64,000 nucleotides of DNA from Candidatus Sulfotelmatobacter sp. (GCA_025462865.1 JAOAPI010000130.1:1-64000), one strand, 5' to 3'; numbered from the stretch's first letter, positions 28,935-38,608 are shown. Program-made: numbers and translations. The notes: a model not told the origin generated them from the sequence alone.

Positions 28935-31169
28935 TTATTTTTGTGGCGGTTTTTGGCTCTGTTGCTTTTTCTTCCCGAATAGTCCAAGGACTTGCTCAAC
29001 AGGATTCGCTTGTTGTTGCTGTTGCGTTTGTTGTTGTCCTTCAGGCGGATTCTTTGGACCGCCAAGCAGATTCTGTAGTGTGCCCGCTATTGAGGCTGGG
29101 TTGTTCAGATCGGGTACCAGCCCTTTTAGCCTCATTTGCGCCATTTGCTGAACATCAGGTTCGAACCTGGGCTTGGAGAATGTCCCGGTAACGAGGGCCG
29201 GAATGACGAGCTCGCCCTGATTGTTGGCGAGTGCGGTTTTCATGAATCCGCCAACGTTCTGTCCCCCCACGCGCTGGCTGGACGCCTGCGAGAGCACTGC
29301 TGTAACGCGCAGGCTGAGTGCCTCACTCGCGAGATCCGCCGTTCCAACTACTCCAACGGTTCCCATGTCGAGGTGAGCTTGCAGGTCGTTGGTCTGGGCA
29401 ATTCCATTTTTCACAAGAATATGGCCGGTCATCTTTAGAATATTCGTGATGCCTTGCGTCGTCTGAGCATTTGAGTTTGCATTCAGGAATCCAGCAATTG
29501 AGGCGAGTTCGTGACTGACGTCGGCGCCTGAATACTTAACATTGCTGAAATCCAGATTCATATTGCCGTTTAGAGCTTTCATGATCTCGGCTGCTGTAAT
29601 CGACTTGATAGGTCCTGCGGCATGCATGTCGAGATTCATTGTTCCCGACCCGTTCACTTTATCCAGCGCTGTCACTCCGTAAGCCTTAGCCATCGCCAAA
29701 ATCGCCGGAAGCTGAGCGTTTGGCGCCCGTATAGTGGCATCCACCATGGGTGTTTGCGAACCATAATTGTGCAACGTGAATTGAGTGTTTAACGTGGTTG
29801 TACCCGAAACCACGTTGAAGGGAGTTGACCGGACTTCTGTAGGGGTCAGGTTCAAGTTCACGGATTGAATTTGCACGGGCTGTGCTATCTCTTTGCCGCT
29901 CGCCTGAAGGTTGCTGGCCGTCATCGTGCCATTCAGAGCTAACTTGTCCGCAGGACCGCGCGCCTGGATATTCACGTCGACGTTGCCCGTGACCACGGTT
30001 CCCTGCGATATTGCCACCCCGTAAGCCGCTGCCAGTTTTGCAGCTTCTGCAATCGAGACATTCGTCGCTCTAACGTTTAGATCGAGCTGCGCCGGTGTCG
30101 GTTTGGCATTTATGGCACCAGTCATTTCTAGCGGTGTCGAACCCAACTTCAAAGTGAACTTACGGATCGCGATCATGTCGACCGCTAAGTCGTCGGTCAT
30201 GTCGTATTGTGTGGTGATGGGATATCCGAGTTCCATCCCGTGCACTTTGGCATTCTGAACATTCGTTTCACCTTCCGCAGTCAGCTTCCCGGCATCGCTG
30301 CTGATTCGTATCTGCCCGGTCATCACGCCGCCGGTTCCATTCAGGCCAGGAGAATTCAGAAACTTTGCCAAGTCAGTAATCTGTACTTCTTTTACATCCA
30401 AAGTTCCATGGAACGGAGTTTTTGCCAGCTCCTGTTCGGCAAGAGGACCGCCTTGTCCCCGCAGGTGAATTTCTTGCACTCCCTTACCGGCCATGTGCGC
30501 GGCAGCGTCCACGGTAAATGGGCTATTAGGCGAGATGTTTTTCAGCATCACATCGATGTGGTCATACAAAGATGGCGTCTTGCTTTGCGTCTGATCGAGG
30601 AGAGAAATCTGCCCATCCTGAATCGTCAGTTCCCCAAGCGAGAATTGCTGTTCGGCCGACGGGCCCCGCTGATTCGACTCGTTCGTGGGCGTGTCGGACG
30701 GGCTTTTCGTGACCGGAGCCTGATTGCTTTTGGAAAGTTGCGTCGTTGACCGCCCAGCCCCAGAATCGCCAATTTCCGGAGGATGCCCGATAGAGGCGAA
30801 ATTCCACTGGGCTGCATCATTTTTTATGAGATTTACAGTCGGCTGGCGCAAATCCAGAGAATCAATCTCGATCTGTTTGTGTAGGAGCGGCAGCAGCTTG
30901 ACCGAGACATCCAACTCTTTGGCTTTCACGAAGGGCGAATCTGGGCTAAAACGTGGGTCATCTGCAATCGCCAGATCCTGTACCCCAAAGCGCGGGGGGA
31001 ACAGCTTCAGATGCATATCCCCGAGGTTTACAGGCCTGCCAAGTCGCTTCTCAAGCTCAGACTGAATCGTGCCGCGATACTTGTTGACATCGAAGGTGGC
31101 GGCAAAGACTGCAACACCGATGATGGCAATAAGGACCAGGGTGCCTAGCGCTATTCCAGTTTTTCGCAC
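28935..31169 (-). CDS. AsmA-family protein
   Basis: 744 residues from a GTG at 31169, chosen for its GGGAGGAG ribosome site and because it begins right at the membrane anchor (TGIALGTLVLIAIIGVAVFA). The N-terminal AsmA domain (VNKYRGTIQSELEKRLGRPV, then LHLKLFPP-like strands) and the C-terminal AsmA_2 repeats are typical. The tail is Gln-rich with positive charge (QQQTQQQQQANP). Family proteins are inner-membrane-anchored periplasmic bridges implicated in lipid transport to the outer membrane. It is divergent from the sortase-substrate gene with a ~295-bp shared upstream region. Confidence 0.88.
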   Translation of the reverse strand: MRKTGIALGTLVLIAIIGVAVFAATFDVNKYRGTIQSELEKRLGRPVNLGDMHLKLFPPRFGVQDLAIADDPRFSPDSPFVKAKELDVSVKLLPLLHKQIEIDSLDLRQPTVNLIKNDAAQWNFASIGHPPEIGDSGAGRSTTQLSKSNQAPVTKSPSDTPTNESNQRGPSAEQQFSLGELTIQDGQISLLDQTQSKTPSLYDHIDVMLKNISPNSPFTVDAAAHMAGKGVQEIHLRGQGGPLAEQELAKTPFHGTLDVKEVQITDLAKFLNSPGLNGTGGVMTGQIRISSDAGKLTAEGETNVQNAKVHGMELGYPITTQYDMTDDLAVDMIAIRKFTLKLGSTPLEMTGAINAKPTPAQLDLNVRATNVSIAEAAKLAAAYGVAISQGTVVTGNVDVNIQARGPADKLALNGTMTASNLQASGKEIAQPVQIQSVNLNLTPTEVRSTPFNVVSGTTTLNTQFTLHNYGSQTPMVDATIRAPNAQLPAILAMAKAYGVTALDKVNGSGTMNLDMHAAGPIKSITAAEIMKALNGNMNLDFSNVKYSGADVSHELASIAGFLNANSNAQTTQGITNILKMTGHILVKNGIAQTNDLQAHLDMGTVGVVGTADLASEALSLRVTAVLSQASSQRVGGQNVGGFMKTALANNQGELVIPALVTGTFSKPRFEPDVQQMAQMRLKGLVPDLNNPASIAGTLQNLLGGPKNPPEGQQQTQQQQQANPVEQVLGLFGKKKQQSQKPPQK

Positions 31170-31464
31170 AAAAAACTCCTCCCGCGCAGCTGCTTTTTGG
31201 ATGAAATCTGAGCTCGGGAGTTTGCCATGTCTAAGTGCTTGAGTCTGCAAAGCTTAATTCGTATAGCATCGGGCGCATACACACTTGGTCGAGACGCGTC
31301 GGAACGTCTGGCGGGTATTAGCGACTACAGTGCAGACCTCTTAAGTTTACTGTTTAAAGCTAATTCAAACGCGGTAATCAGTGTGTTGTTCTGTGGAATG
31401 GGAGCATGTTCTGTCTTTCGCTCACTAAAGCTCCCGCTATATCAACCGCGAAGGAGACACATCG

Positions 31465-32166
31465 ATGAAGATATTTCGAGCGCTCGCCATATTTTTCGGG
31501 CTAGCATTTTTGCTTCTCGGGAACTTGCCAGTAGCCCAGGCCGACGAATGGGACAAGACGACGAAAATCACTTTTAAGGAGCCGGTTCAAGTGCCGGGAA
31601 AGGTTCTGCCGGCGGGCACGTACGTTTTCAAATTATTAGACAGCACATCGAATCGCCACGTCGTACAAATATTTAACGAGGATCATACCTCGCTGATTAC
31701 AACAGTCATGGCGATCCCCAATGAGCGGCTGGAACCCGCTGGTAAAACTATTCTCACCTACGACGAACGTCCTGCCGATCAACCCATGGCCCTGGCTGCA
31801 TGGTTCTATCCAGGTGACAACTTCGGTCAGGAATTCGTATATCCGAAATCGGAGGCCGAGCAGCTTTCACGCCTGAACAAGAGAGAAGTCCCCGCCGGGG
31901 ATGAAGAGTATCCGAAGCTGCAAGAACGTAATACGGAGACTGCATCGGAGAAACCCGCTGCAACTCCTCCACCAGAGCAACCGAAGCCGGAACCGCAAAA
32001 TCCACCCGCCGCGGCCGCGAACCCAGCGCCTCCTGCGAACCCAGAAGTCGCTGCGCAGCACGAACCGCAACTGCCCCACACAGCGAGTTTCTTGCCGTTA
32101 CTTGGACTGGTCGGACTCGCTCTATTGGGCGTGGCTTTGGTTCTGAGGACGACTCTTCGAACCTAA
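31465..32166 (+). CDS. Secreted protein with sortase-type C-terminal sorting signal (LPHTA)
   Basis: 233 residues. A signal peptide (1-26) and a beta-rich domain (~30-130, PVQVPGKVLPAGTYVFKLLD) are followed by a Pro/Ala/Glu-rich stalk (~163-200) and a tripartite sorting signal: LPHTA at 203-207, a hydrophobic helix (PLLGLVGLALLGVALVL) and a basic end. GAAGGAGA precedes the ATG. A sortase gene follows 63 bp later, so this is its likely substrate. Class D sortases are known to favour LPNTA-like motifs. Confidence 0.85.
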   Translation: MKIFRALAIFFGLAFLLLGNLPVAQADEWDKTTKITFKEPVQVPGKVLPAGTYVFKLLDSTSNRHVVQIFNEDHTSLITTVMAIPNERLEPAGKTILTYDERPADQPMALAAWFYPGDNFGQEFVYPKSEAEQLSRLNKREVPAGDEEYPKLQERNTETASEKPAATPPPEQPKPEPQNPPAAAANPAPPANPEVAAQHEPQLPHTASFLPLLGLVGLALLGVALVLRTTLRT

Positions 32167-32229
32167 TCAATGGCTAGAGAATCTGGTGTCCGCCCCGGTG
32201 GGCACCAGCCCTTCAAGAGAATGTGACAA

Positions 32230-32892
32230 ATGAGTCTGGATCAGCAGTCAGTAAAACCCCGTAGCACTAGAAAGACGGCCAGGCGTGCCATTCTGCGCGC
32301 GGTCGAATTCCTGTGTTGGTTCGGTGGCATACTGGCGATCTTTTTCTTCCTGCTAGTCTCATTGTCGTCCAATACGTTCCAAGCCACGGAACAGAAACGA
32401 CTCGAAACGTTAGAGGGGCTCGCTGTCCAGCAGAGGGTGTCACAGCCGGGAGATCCGTTTGGTAAGATCTCAGTTCCCCGCATTGGAGTGTCGGCAATAG
32501 TCGCGGAGGGAGTCGACGAGAAAACGTTGCGGCACGCCGTGGGGCATTTTCCCGAAAGCGCCGCCCCAGATACTGCCGGCACGGTTGCCCTGGCTGGTCA
32601 TAGGGACACATTTTTTCGTGGGCTTAAAAACATTCGGATAAATGATCTGGTAACGCTGGAAACTCCTCGCGGGAAATACCGATATCACGTTATACACACG
32701 ACTGTCGTCGGCCCCGAGCATGTCGAACTGGTTCGCTCCTCGTCACAATCGGATCTCACCCTGGTGACATGTTTCCCGTTTCACTACATTGGATCGGCCC
32801 CGAAGCGATTCGTCGTACAAGCGATTCGCATACCTGCGGACAACAAACCGTCATCCTTCGTCGCAACTGGTTCGTTGCCCACAGAGCATTGA
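32230..32892 (+). CDS. Sortase (class D-like)
   Basis: 220 residues. One N-terminal membrane anchor (~25-47), then the sortase barrel with catalytic His124 (LAGHRDTFFRGL), Cys181 (LTLVTCFPFHYIGSAP) and Arg193. All three catalytic residues are present. The enzyme cleaves a sorting signal and joins the substrate to an amine acceptor; in a Gram-negative cell the acceptor is unclear. It lies 63 bp after its presumed substrate and 30 bp before a third, secreted protein, suggesting a three-gene operon. Confidence 0.88.
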   Translation: MSLDQQSVKPRSTRKTARRAILRAVEFLCWFGGILAIFFFLLVSLSSNTFQATEQKRLETLEGLAVQQRVSQPGDPFGKISVPRIGVSAIVAEGVDEKTLRHAVGHFPESAAPDTAGTVALAGHRDTFFRGLKNIRINDLVTLETPRGKYRYHVIHTTVVGPEHVELVRSSSQSDLTLVTCFPFHYIGSAPKRFVVQAIRIPADNKPSSFVATGSLPTEH

Positions 32893-32922
32893 ATTCCAGC
32901 CAACATCCCATATGAAAGGTCG

Positions 32923-33768
32923 ATGATGCGAGCAAATAACAGTCCCTTCCGCATGTTTGCGCCATGCGCGTTCCTGATGATCTCCATCGTTTTAGTCCCG
33001 CACCCGCTTACGGCCGAATCTATCGCGGTGCACCACCAGGAAGGAGTTTCACACGGGTTTCCGGTCATCCACTCGCTTGATGGAAAGATCCTCGCAACAG
33101 GCGAGATGATTCAGATAGCCGACGGTAATAAGGTCACCACAGAAATAGTGTTTCACTTTAAGGACGGTTCCCTCTACGACGAGAAAACCGTTTTTTCCCA
33201 GGACCGTACTTTTCGCTTACTCTCGGATCACTTGATTCAAAAAGGCCCCTTCTTTCCACATCCGATTGACATCGTCATTGATTGCTCGAAAAACGAAATC
33301 ACCCTCCATGCGAGCGACAAGGGTAAAGAGAAAGATTCAACTCAGCATATGGACCTTCCGGAAGATCTCGCCGATGGAATGATTCTTACCTTGTTACGAA
33401 ACCTTTCTCCTTCCACTTCTGAAACCAAAGTCTCCATGTTGACCACATCATCGAAACCTCGGCTCATTAAATTGTCTATCACTCCGAAGGGCGAGCGATC
33501 GTTCACAGCCGGCGGGACACCACACAAAGCCTGTGATTTTGCTATACACGCGGAGATTGGAGGTGTTGCCGGAGCCATCGCTCCCGTAATTGGCAAACAA
33601 CCCCCGGACACGCATATTTGGATGACCATCGGGGCAATTCCGACGTTCGTGAGATTCGAAGGCCCGCTATACGACGGGGGCCCGATCGTGAGGGCGGATC
33701 TTCCAACCCTTCGAGTACCTGATGGCACGAATCCGCACTCCACTCAGAAAAGGCTACAGAAACAATAG
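32923..33768 (+). CDS. Secreted hypothetical protein
   Basis: 281 residues with an N-terminal signal peptide (PCAFLMISIVLVPHPLTA); the mature part is beta-rich and not recognised. It follows the sortase by 30 bp. No sorting signal is visible, so it is a cotranscribed accessory protein rather than a substrate. Its end overlaps an integrase relic on the other strand. Confidence 0.7.
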   Translation: MMRANNSPFRMFAPCAFLMISIVLVPHPLTAESIAVHHQEGVSHGFPVIHSLDGKILATGEMIQIADGNKVTTEIVFHFKDGSLYDEKTVFSQDRTFRLLSDHLIQKGPFFPHPIDIVIDCSKNEITLHASDKGKEKDSTQHMDLPEDLADGMILTLLRNLSPSTSETKVSMLTTSSKPRLIKLSITPKGERSFTAGGTPHKACDFAIHAEIGGVAGAIAPVIGKQPPDTHIWMTIGAIPTFVRFEGPLYDGGPIVRADLPTLRVPDGTNPHSTQKRLQKQ

Positions 33769-34050
33769 GCTTTGCATTGCATTCAAGTCGGTGAGCTCCT
33801 GCCATGCCTGTTTCGTGTAGATCTTTCCGTGCTTTAAAGCTCTGGGCGTATCCTCTTTTTGCCACTTCATCGCAAACTCCCCGGAGTTGGCTGTTGGACG
33901 CGGTTTGTAATTGAGTGAGTTCAGCCCTGCTTCCGTGAGTCGCTGGTCCAGCGCTCGCTCCGCCAGGCGACGTGTTGGGTATTCTTTCTGCGCGCCCAAC
34001 ACTTGAGACCGTCGTTGCCGATGTCTGCCTCCGTCCGGTCGGAACTCCGC
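33754..34050 (-). pseudogene. Tyrosine-recombinase (integrase) relic
   Basis: The frame reads QRRSQVLGAQKEYPTRRLAE, then NSLNYKPRPTANSGEFAMKW, the N-terminal arm-binding and core-binding entry of acidobacterial phage-type integrases (full length usually ~400). The catalytic domain is absent. A trace of a mobile element inserted or removed next to the sortase cluster. Confidence 0.5.
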
Positions 34051-34287
34051 GGCGGATCAGATTGCGGAATGACTGCAACGCCATAAATCCGGCGTGGGCA
34101 AAGCCGCTTCAGTTGCCGCTATAGACTCTAAAATCCAGCCACCGCCTGCCTCGGCCATCGAACGTTCCGTTTGATTTGGATTAAACATCCCCTGGAAAAT
34201 AAGAATACACAGTAATATATCGCGCGGTAGGCGGTCGTTGAGCCTGTCATTGCCGATCGAGCGTGAAGACCGGAGGTAAACTAGAGT

Positions 34288-34758
34288 ATGCGCAAGCGCC
34301 TGATCACGCCCATTCCCCAAGCTGCAACGGCTCTCAACGAAGGTTGGCTCGACCTCGACGGTGCAGCCGTGGTCGAGGTCACATCGGAAGAGAGAGAATA
34401 TCCGGTTGAGTCTGCGCTGTTGGGAGAAATACGTGGCTGGCGTGCCGCCGAGTCCGGCACTCAGACCATCCGGCTAATCTTCGATCAGGGGCAAAACCTT
34501 AGACGTATCTCGCTCGTCTTCGAAGAAACTGAGACTGAGCGCACCCAAGAGTTCGTCTTGCGCTGGTCGGAAGATGGTGGACGCTCGTTTCGGGAAATTG
34601 TGCGCCAGCAATGGAATTTCAGTTTCCCTAACGCAATGCGGGAGATGGAAGAATACCGTGTTGAACTCTCGGATGTCACCGTTCTTGAATTGATCGTTGT
34701 GCCTGACGTCAGTCGAGGAACGGCTCGCGCCTCGCTCAAGAGTCTGCGACTGTCTTGA
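34288..34758 (+). CDS. Carbohydrate-binding-like (discoidin-type) protein
   Basis: 156 residues with no signal peptide. The beta-strand pattern (GTQTIRLIFDQGQNLRRISL, then LRWSEDGGRSFREIVRQQWN and LELIVVPD) suits a galactose-binding/F5-8 type C jelly-roll fold. Ligand and role are unknown. It stands alone. Confidence 0.6.
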   Translation: MRKRLITPIPQAATALNEGWLDLDGAAVVEVTSEEREYPVESALLGEIRGWRAAESGTQTIRLIFDQGQNLRRISLVFEETETERTQEFVLRWSEDGGRSFREIVRQQWNFSFPNAMREMEEYRVELSDVTVLELIVVPDVSRGTARASLKSLRLS

Positions 34759-34922
34759 GAGGCAGCTACCAACTGCCGGACGAATCGTCTCAGGACTGAG
34801 CAGTTTGGATCAGCAGAGCCAATGCTTCCCAGCCTATGCTTTAGTCAACAAACACATGAGAAGGCGAAGCAATAGCTGCTGAGGGGCAAACGGCAAGCTA
34901 TTTTTCGTCCTCCAAGGAGACT

Positions 34923-35162
34923 ATGAACAAAAAACCGAGTGCCGTCATGTCGGGAACAGTGGAAACGATTATCAAGTCCCCATTTCCGAATGTTTCGGAA
35001 AAAGCCGAGATACACGTCGTCGGGGCCGGTCCGCTTTACCGGGAGATACGCATCGATAACTCCCTGACCAATGAAAACGGTGAGAAGGTGAGTCTCAAGC
35101 TGGGGGCACAGGTCGAAGTTACTATCGAAGCGAAGGCAGTGTCCAAAATCGCCAACAAATAA
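34923..35162 (+). CDS. Small conserved acidobacterial protein
   Basis: 79 residues: MNKKPSAVMSGTVETIIKSP then EKAEIHVVGAGPLYREIRID and VEVTIEAKAVSK. It resembles small proteins I associate with acidobacteria, function unknown; the strand pattern suggests a compact beta domain. CAAGGAGACT precedes the ATG. Confidence 0.65.
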   Translation: MNKKPSAVMSGTVETIIKSPFPNVSEKAEIHVVGAGPLYREIRIDNSLTNENGEKVSLKLGAQVEVTIEAKAVSKIANK

Positions 35163-35245
35163 GGCGCAGACGCCTGGTCGCCAATCTCGAAGGATCGCGG
35201 ACTTAAGGAGAGCAGCGTGTCGAGGATTGGAAGAACTGATGGGCC

Positions 35246-35276
35246 GTCAATGAGTGTAATGGAGATTTGTCGACAG
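35246..35276 (+). repeat. REP-like repeat, copy 1 (degenerate)
   Basis: Shares TCAATGAGTGTAATGG with copies 2 and 3. The following hairpin half-sites have diverged here (GGAGATTTGTCGACAG). Confidence 0.55.
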
Positions 35277-35320
35277 CAATCCGCTGGCGCCTCAGATGCA
35301 TCTTACCCCCGTCCCTTCCG

Positions 35321-35509
35321 CTACAGCAGTCCGTCAGTCTGTACTGCCAGATCATTCAGCGCCATCTCCAGTTTCGTGATGGCCGCGCCGATTTCTGGAT
35401 GCTCTCCGATCTTCTCTTGCAGCGCCTTGAGAATCTGATGAGCACTTTTGATATGCGCTTCTGCCTCGGTGGGATTTGACTTGGGGTTACGTTTGTTCGG
35501 TATTTTCAT
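35321..35509 (-). CDS. Small hypothetical protein
   Basis: 62 residues from the ATG at 35509: a basic start (MKIPNKRNPKSNPTEAEAH), then amphipathic helices (ALQEKIGEHPEIGAAITKLE). No family is assigned. Confidence 0.45.
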   Translation of the reverse strand: MKIPNKRNPKSNPTEAEAHIKSAHQILKALQEKIGEHPEIGAAITKLEMALNDLAVQTDGLL

Positions 35510-35611
35510 GGCCACTCGCTCACCTGTGCCTTTCAATTCCCACAGCTTCTTCCCTTTATTTTACGCATTCGACGCTGGAGCCATGGGTGACGGAAATTTC
35601 GCTCAGACCCG

Positions 35612-35643
35612 ATCAATGAGTGTAATGGCGATGTTACGCCAAC
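35612..35643 (+). repeat. REP-like repeat, copy 2
   Basis: TCAATGAGTGTAATGG followed by GGCGA-type and CGCC hairpin arms (GGCGATGTTACGCC), ~100 bp upstream of the NTF2-like gene. Confidence 0.6.
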
Positions 35644-35742
35644 TATCAGTTAGAATGGCCGCCTCAAAGTAGTCGGGGTGACTCTCGTGTTGGCCGTTGT
35701 GGGTACGGCTGCCCTGGCGACAAGGAAAGGAGGAGACAGATC

Positions 35743-36492
35743 GTGAGCGACCGACGCTCGGCAGTATTCGCGTTACTATTGGCCCTGTGCTGCTCCGCGC
35801 AAGAGGCTCCTAAAACCGCTAACGCTGAACAGGAAATTCGGACTCTCGAAACAGTCCGCCTAGCATCCCCAACCAAAACGGAGCGGTGGTCCGGCAATGT
35901 AGCCAAAGGCGCACTCTTCCAGTTGGGAAACGGTACCGTCGCGAGCAAGCAGGACTTGCTTTCGCACATGCAGCATCAGGTGATGGAGGATTCGTTGGAA
36001 ATGTCGGACACAATGTTCAGCCAGATTGGCGACTCGGCCATCTTTTCCTATGTGTTCAGGCGGACCCACCATGAGGATGCCAGCGCAGTTACTCACCAGC
36101 ACATTCGACGAACATTGGTTTACCAGCGCACCGGGTCCGGCTGGCAAATGATTGCCTCCGCCGTTGCAATCATTCCTTTCGCCGATTTGGAAGCGAGGCC
36201 AGTCGATCCGAAGGTTCTCGACTCCTATCTCGGCGTCTGGACTGCTACGCCTGCCTCCCCGACAATCACGCTTACTCTTGAAGGCGACAAACTCATGGCA
36301 CAGGGATCGGATGAAAGTGAGAAGTACGAATTCTTAGCATTGTCCGACAGCACATTCGTGATTCGAGGAGATTCCAATCTAATCACGTTTGAGAAAGGAC
36401 CGGATGGCAAGGTAACGCGTATGCTCTTTCGCGATGTAGGTGGATCTGTTCAGGTGTATGACAGATCACTCACAGGCAGAAAATATCGATGA
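35743..36492 (+). CDS. Secreted SnoaL/NTF2-like (DUF4440-type) protein
   Basis: 249 residues from a GTG with a strong AAGGAGGA site. An N-terminal signal-like helix (SAVFALLLALCCSA) is followed by an NTF2-like fold (EQEIRTLETVRLASPTKTER to GSGWQMIASAVAII) and a C-terminal lipocalin-like strand domain (~165-245, YLGVWTATPASPTITLTLEG). Such proteins bind small ligands; this combination is common in acidobacterial secretomes. No reaction can be assigned. Confidence 0.7.
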   Translation: MSDRRSAVFALLLALCCSAQEAPKTANAEQEIRTLETVRLASPTKTERWSGNVAKGALFQLGNGTVASKQDLLSHMQHQVMEDSLEMSDTMFSQIGDSAIFSYVFRRTHHEDASAVTHQHIRRTLVYQRTGSGWQMIASAVAIIPFADLEARPVDPKVLDSYLGVWTATPASPTITLTLEGDKLMAQGSDESEKYEFLALSDSTFVIRGDSNLITFEKGPDGKVTRMLFRDVGGSVQVYDRSLTGRKYR

Positions 36493-36817
36493 CGAAGAGC
36501 TGAATTCCAGGAAGTAATTGACGAAAACAGGCCGTTACACTCAAAATTCCCGCCACGTTGACACTCAGAGAAGACTAAAAAGGACCAATTGCACGAGGTT
36601 CGACCATTCTCGATGGACAAAGAGTCCAGGCAATAAGCGGGGGATCGGGTTCTACTCCTACAGCCAATGCTCAAAGCAACTCATGGCGCGTGCCCCGGAT
36701 TTTTCGCGCACGAGGTAAGAAAGACAAGAACGCCTTAATTTCGATTACCCGCGTAATCTGTCGGGCATTAAGGTGCATGGTAGGCTGAGTCTCAACCTCA
36801 ACGTGGGGAAGTTGCTT

Positions 36818-38326
36818 ATGCGTGCTCGTTGGTGCGGACTAATCCTGATGTGCCTCTCGACGCTTTCTGCCTATCCCGTCACGGAGCGAAAGCAGTCGAC
36901 TGCTTCACAGGCGACCAACATAAGCATCACCACATCCCGCCCAGATGCCCGCACGCTGTTTGAATCCGGAATGGTGGAATTTGAAAACGAACACATCCAA
37001 AGAGCGTTGGAAAATTGGCAGACAGCAATCAAGAAAGATCCTTCATTTGCATTAGCACATCTTTTCATCTCGGAAGCATCCTCCGACCCCGTAGAGCAGA
37101 AGACCGAACGCCGCCGGGCGAAGGCGCTTGCTGGGACAGTGACCTCGGGTGAAAAACTCCTGATCAAATGGCTCATGGCAGTGCAGGAAGAGCAGTACGT
37201 GACCGCTATCGGGGCAATGAACGATCTACTAACCAAATATCCTGAAGACAAGCGGATAGCTTTTCTTGCAGGTCGATGGCTGAGCCTGCAAGAGCAATAC
37301 AAACCAGCGGCCAGGTTTCTCGAACGCGCCATAGCTCTGGACGCTTCTTATGCACCGGCATGGAACCGGCTGGCATACTGTCATGCATACAGCGGCGACT
37401 ACAGCAAAGCATTTGCAGCCATGGAGCGTTACGTCACCCTACTGCCCAGTGAGCCCAATCCGCAGAACTCTTATGCCGAAATCCTGCGCATGTCTGGCAA
37501 CTCTCGCGATGCACTCGAGCATTATAGTCAGGCCTTGAAAATCGATCCGGCGTTTCAACCGTCGCAGATCGGGATCGCTGATACCTATGCGCTCATGGGG
37601 GAGCAAGCAACAGCTCGGAGCGAATACGACAAGTCCATCCGCGGCGCCAGCGTGGCTGGCGACAAAATTCGTTATGCGCTGCAGTCCGCACTTACTTATG
37701 TCAGGGAGAAGAAGCAGGGAAAAGCCAACACCGCTCTGAATGCAGTTGCTAAACAGGCGCAAGACGCACGCCTCTCGGTTCCAGAAGCCGAGGCATTTCG
37801 TATCCTGGCTTTGTACGAGCGGGAGAACTCAGTGGCCTTCAAATATCTCGATACAGCGGAGGCCGCTCTGGCCGCAGACGCGAATGCTCCTCGTACTGAT
37901 CTCCACGAGGAGCAGGCGCAGATATTGCGTGTACGCGCTATCCGTGCTCAGGCCGCCGGACTAAAGCCAGCCTCAGACCAGGCCTTAAAGCAAATGGAAG
38001 GTCTTATGAATACGACTCATAGCGCAATTTTGCGACGTTCGTACTACGGCGCATTGGGTTCTGTTCTCCTGGCAGATCATAAGTATGCCGAGGCTATTGC
38101 CTATCTCCAGGAGGACTCTGGGAATCCGCTGTCAATCCAAGAACTGATCTTGGCCTACACTCAAACCGGTGCTAACGACAGAGCGCATGTCCTCGAGCTG
38201 AAGTTGGCAGCGACGAATCAGCCAACCGTCGAGCAAGCATTGGTTGTTCCGCAGTTGCGCATGAAACTCGCGGCGACCAAGGAGAAGCGCAGTTGGGTGC
38301 AGAAATTCACCAACCGAACCCAGTAG
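36818..38326 (+). CDS. Secreted TPR-repeat protein
   Basis: 502 residues from the ATG at 36818 (GGGGAAG six bases upstream, then signal peptide MRARWCGLILMCLSTLSA); an in-frame GTG at 36773 is less likely. At least six tetratricopeptide-like units follow, e.g. AARFLERAIALDASYAPAWN and ALEHYSQALKIDPAFQPSQI. A scaffold for protein interactions in the periplasm; partners unknown. Confidence 0.78.
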   Translation: MRARWCGLILMCLSTLSAYPVTERKQSTASQATNISITTSRPDARTLFESGMVEFENEHIQRALENWQTAIKKDPSFALAHLFISEASSDPVEQKTERRRAKALAGTVTSGEKLLIKWLMAVQEEQYVTAIGAMNDLLTKYPEDKRIAFLAGRWLSLQEQYKPAARFLERAIALDASYAPAWNRLAYCHAYSGDYSKAFAAMERYVTLLPSEPNPQNSYAEILRMSGNSRDALEHYSQALKIDPAFQPSQIGIADTYALMGEQATARSEYDKSIRGASVAGDKIRYALQSALTYVREKKQGKANTALNAVAKQAQDARLSVPEAEAFRILALYERENSVAFKYLDTAEAALAADANAPRTDLHEEQAQILRVRAIRAQAAGLKPASDQALKQMEGLMNTTHSAILRRSYYGALGSVLLADHKYAEAIAYLQEDSGNPLSIQELILAYTQTGANDRAHVLELKLAATNQPTVEQALVVPQLRMKLAATKEKRSWVQKFTNRTQ

Positions 38327-38339
38327 GCTAGGGCGGCTT

Positions 38340-38483
38340 TCATACGCGTGACGAGGTTGAGAGGTTGACCTCAAAAACAGCTTCTGTCGCACCTTCCTTA
38401 TTGCAGGCAATTTCCCACTCATCGTTTTCGGTCCCTGAGCGTTGCACCCAGAGCGACCCCTCGGACCCGGCTAGGTGTTGATA
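38340..38483 (-). pseudogene. 3' fragment of an unidentified gene
   Basis: About 47 codons with coding character and no start: SYQHLAGSEGSLWVQRSG then EWEIACNKEGATEAVFEV and TGA at 38340. It ends abruptly near the REP-like repeat. Parent family unknown. Confidence 0.35.
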
Positions 38484-38513
38484 AGAGGCCCTTACACTCT
38501 AATCCCATCACGA

Positions 38514-38545
38514 GTCAATGAGTGTAATGGCGATTTTTCGCCAAC
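38514..38545 (+). repeat. REP-like repeat, copy 3
   Basis: TCAATGAGTGTAATGG followed by the perfect hairpin GGCGATTTTTCGCC. An inverted half (TTACACTC) lies ~20 bp upstream, so GAGTGTAA also forms a longer-range inverted repeat. It sits ~35 bp from the tRNA 3'-end fragment. Confidence 0.6.
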
Positions 38546-38580
38546 GAAGAGTAGACATTTCTTATGTAAGGTGTTGAATT

Positions 38581-38608
38581 TGGCGCCCGGCGGGATTTGA
38601 ACCCGCGT
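38581..38608 (-). other. tRNA 3'-end fragment (possible attachment-site scar)
   Basis: On the minus strand GCGGGTTCAAATCCCGC forms a canonical T-arm, followed by CGGGCGCCA as an acceptor-like 3' end. No anticodon arm, D-arm or matching 5' acceptor lies upstream, so it is not a tRNA gene. Integrases commonly recombine into tRNA 3' ends, leaving such copies. Confidence 0.6.
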
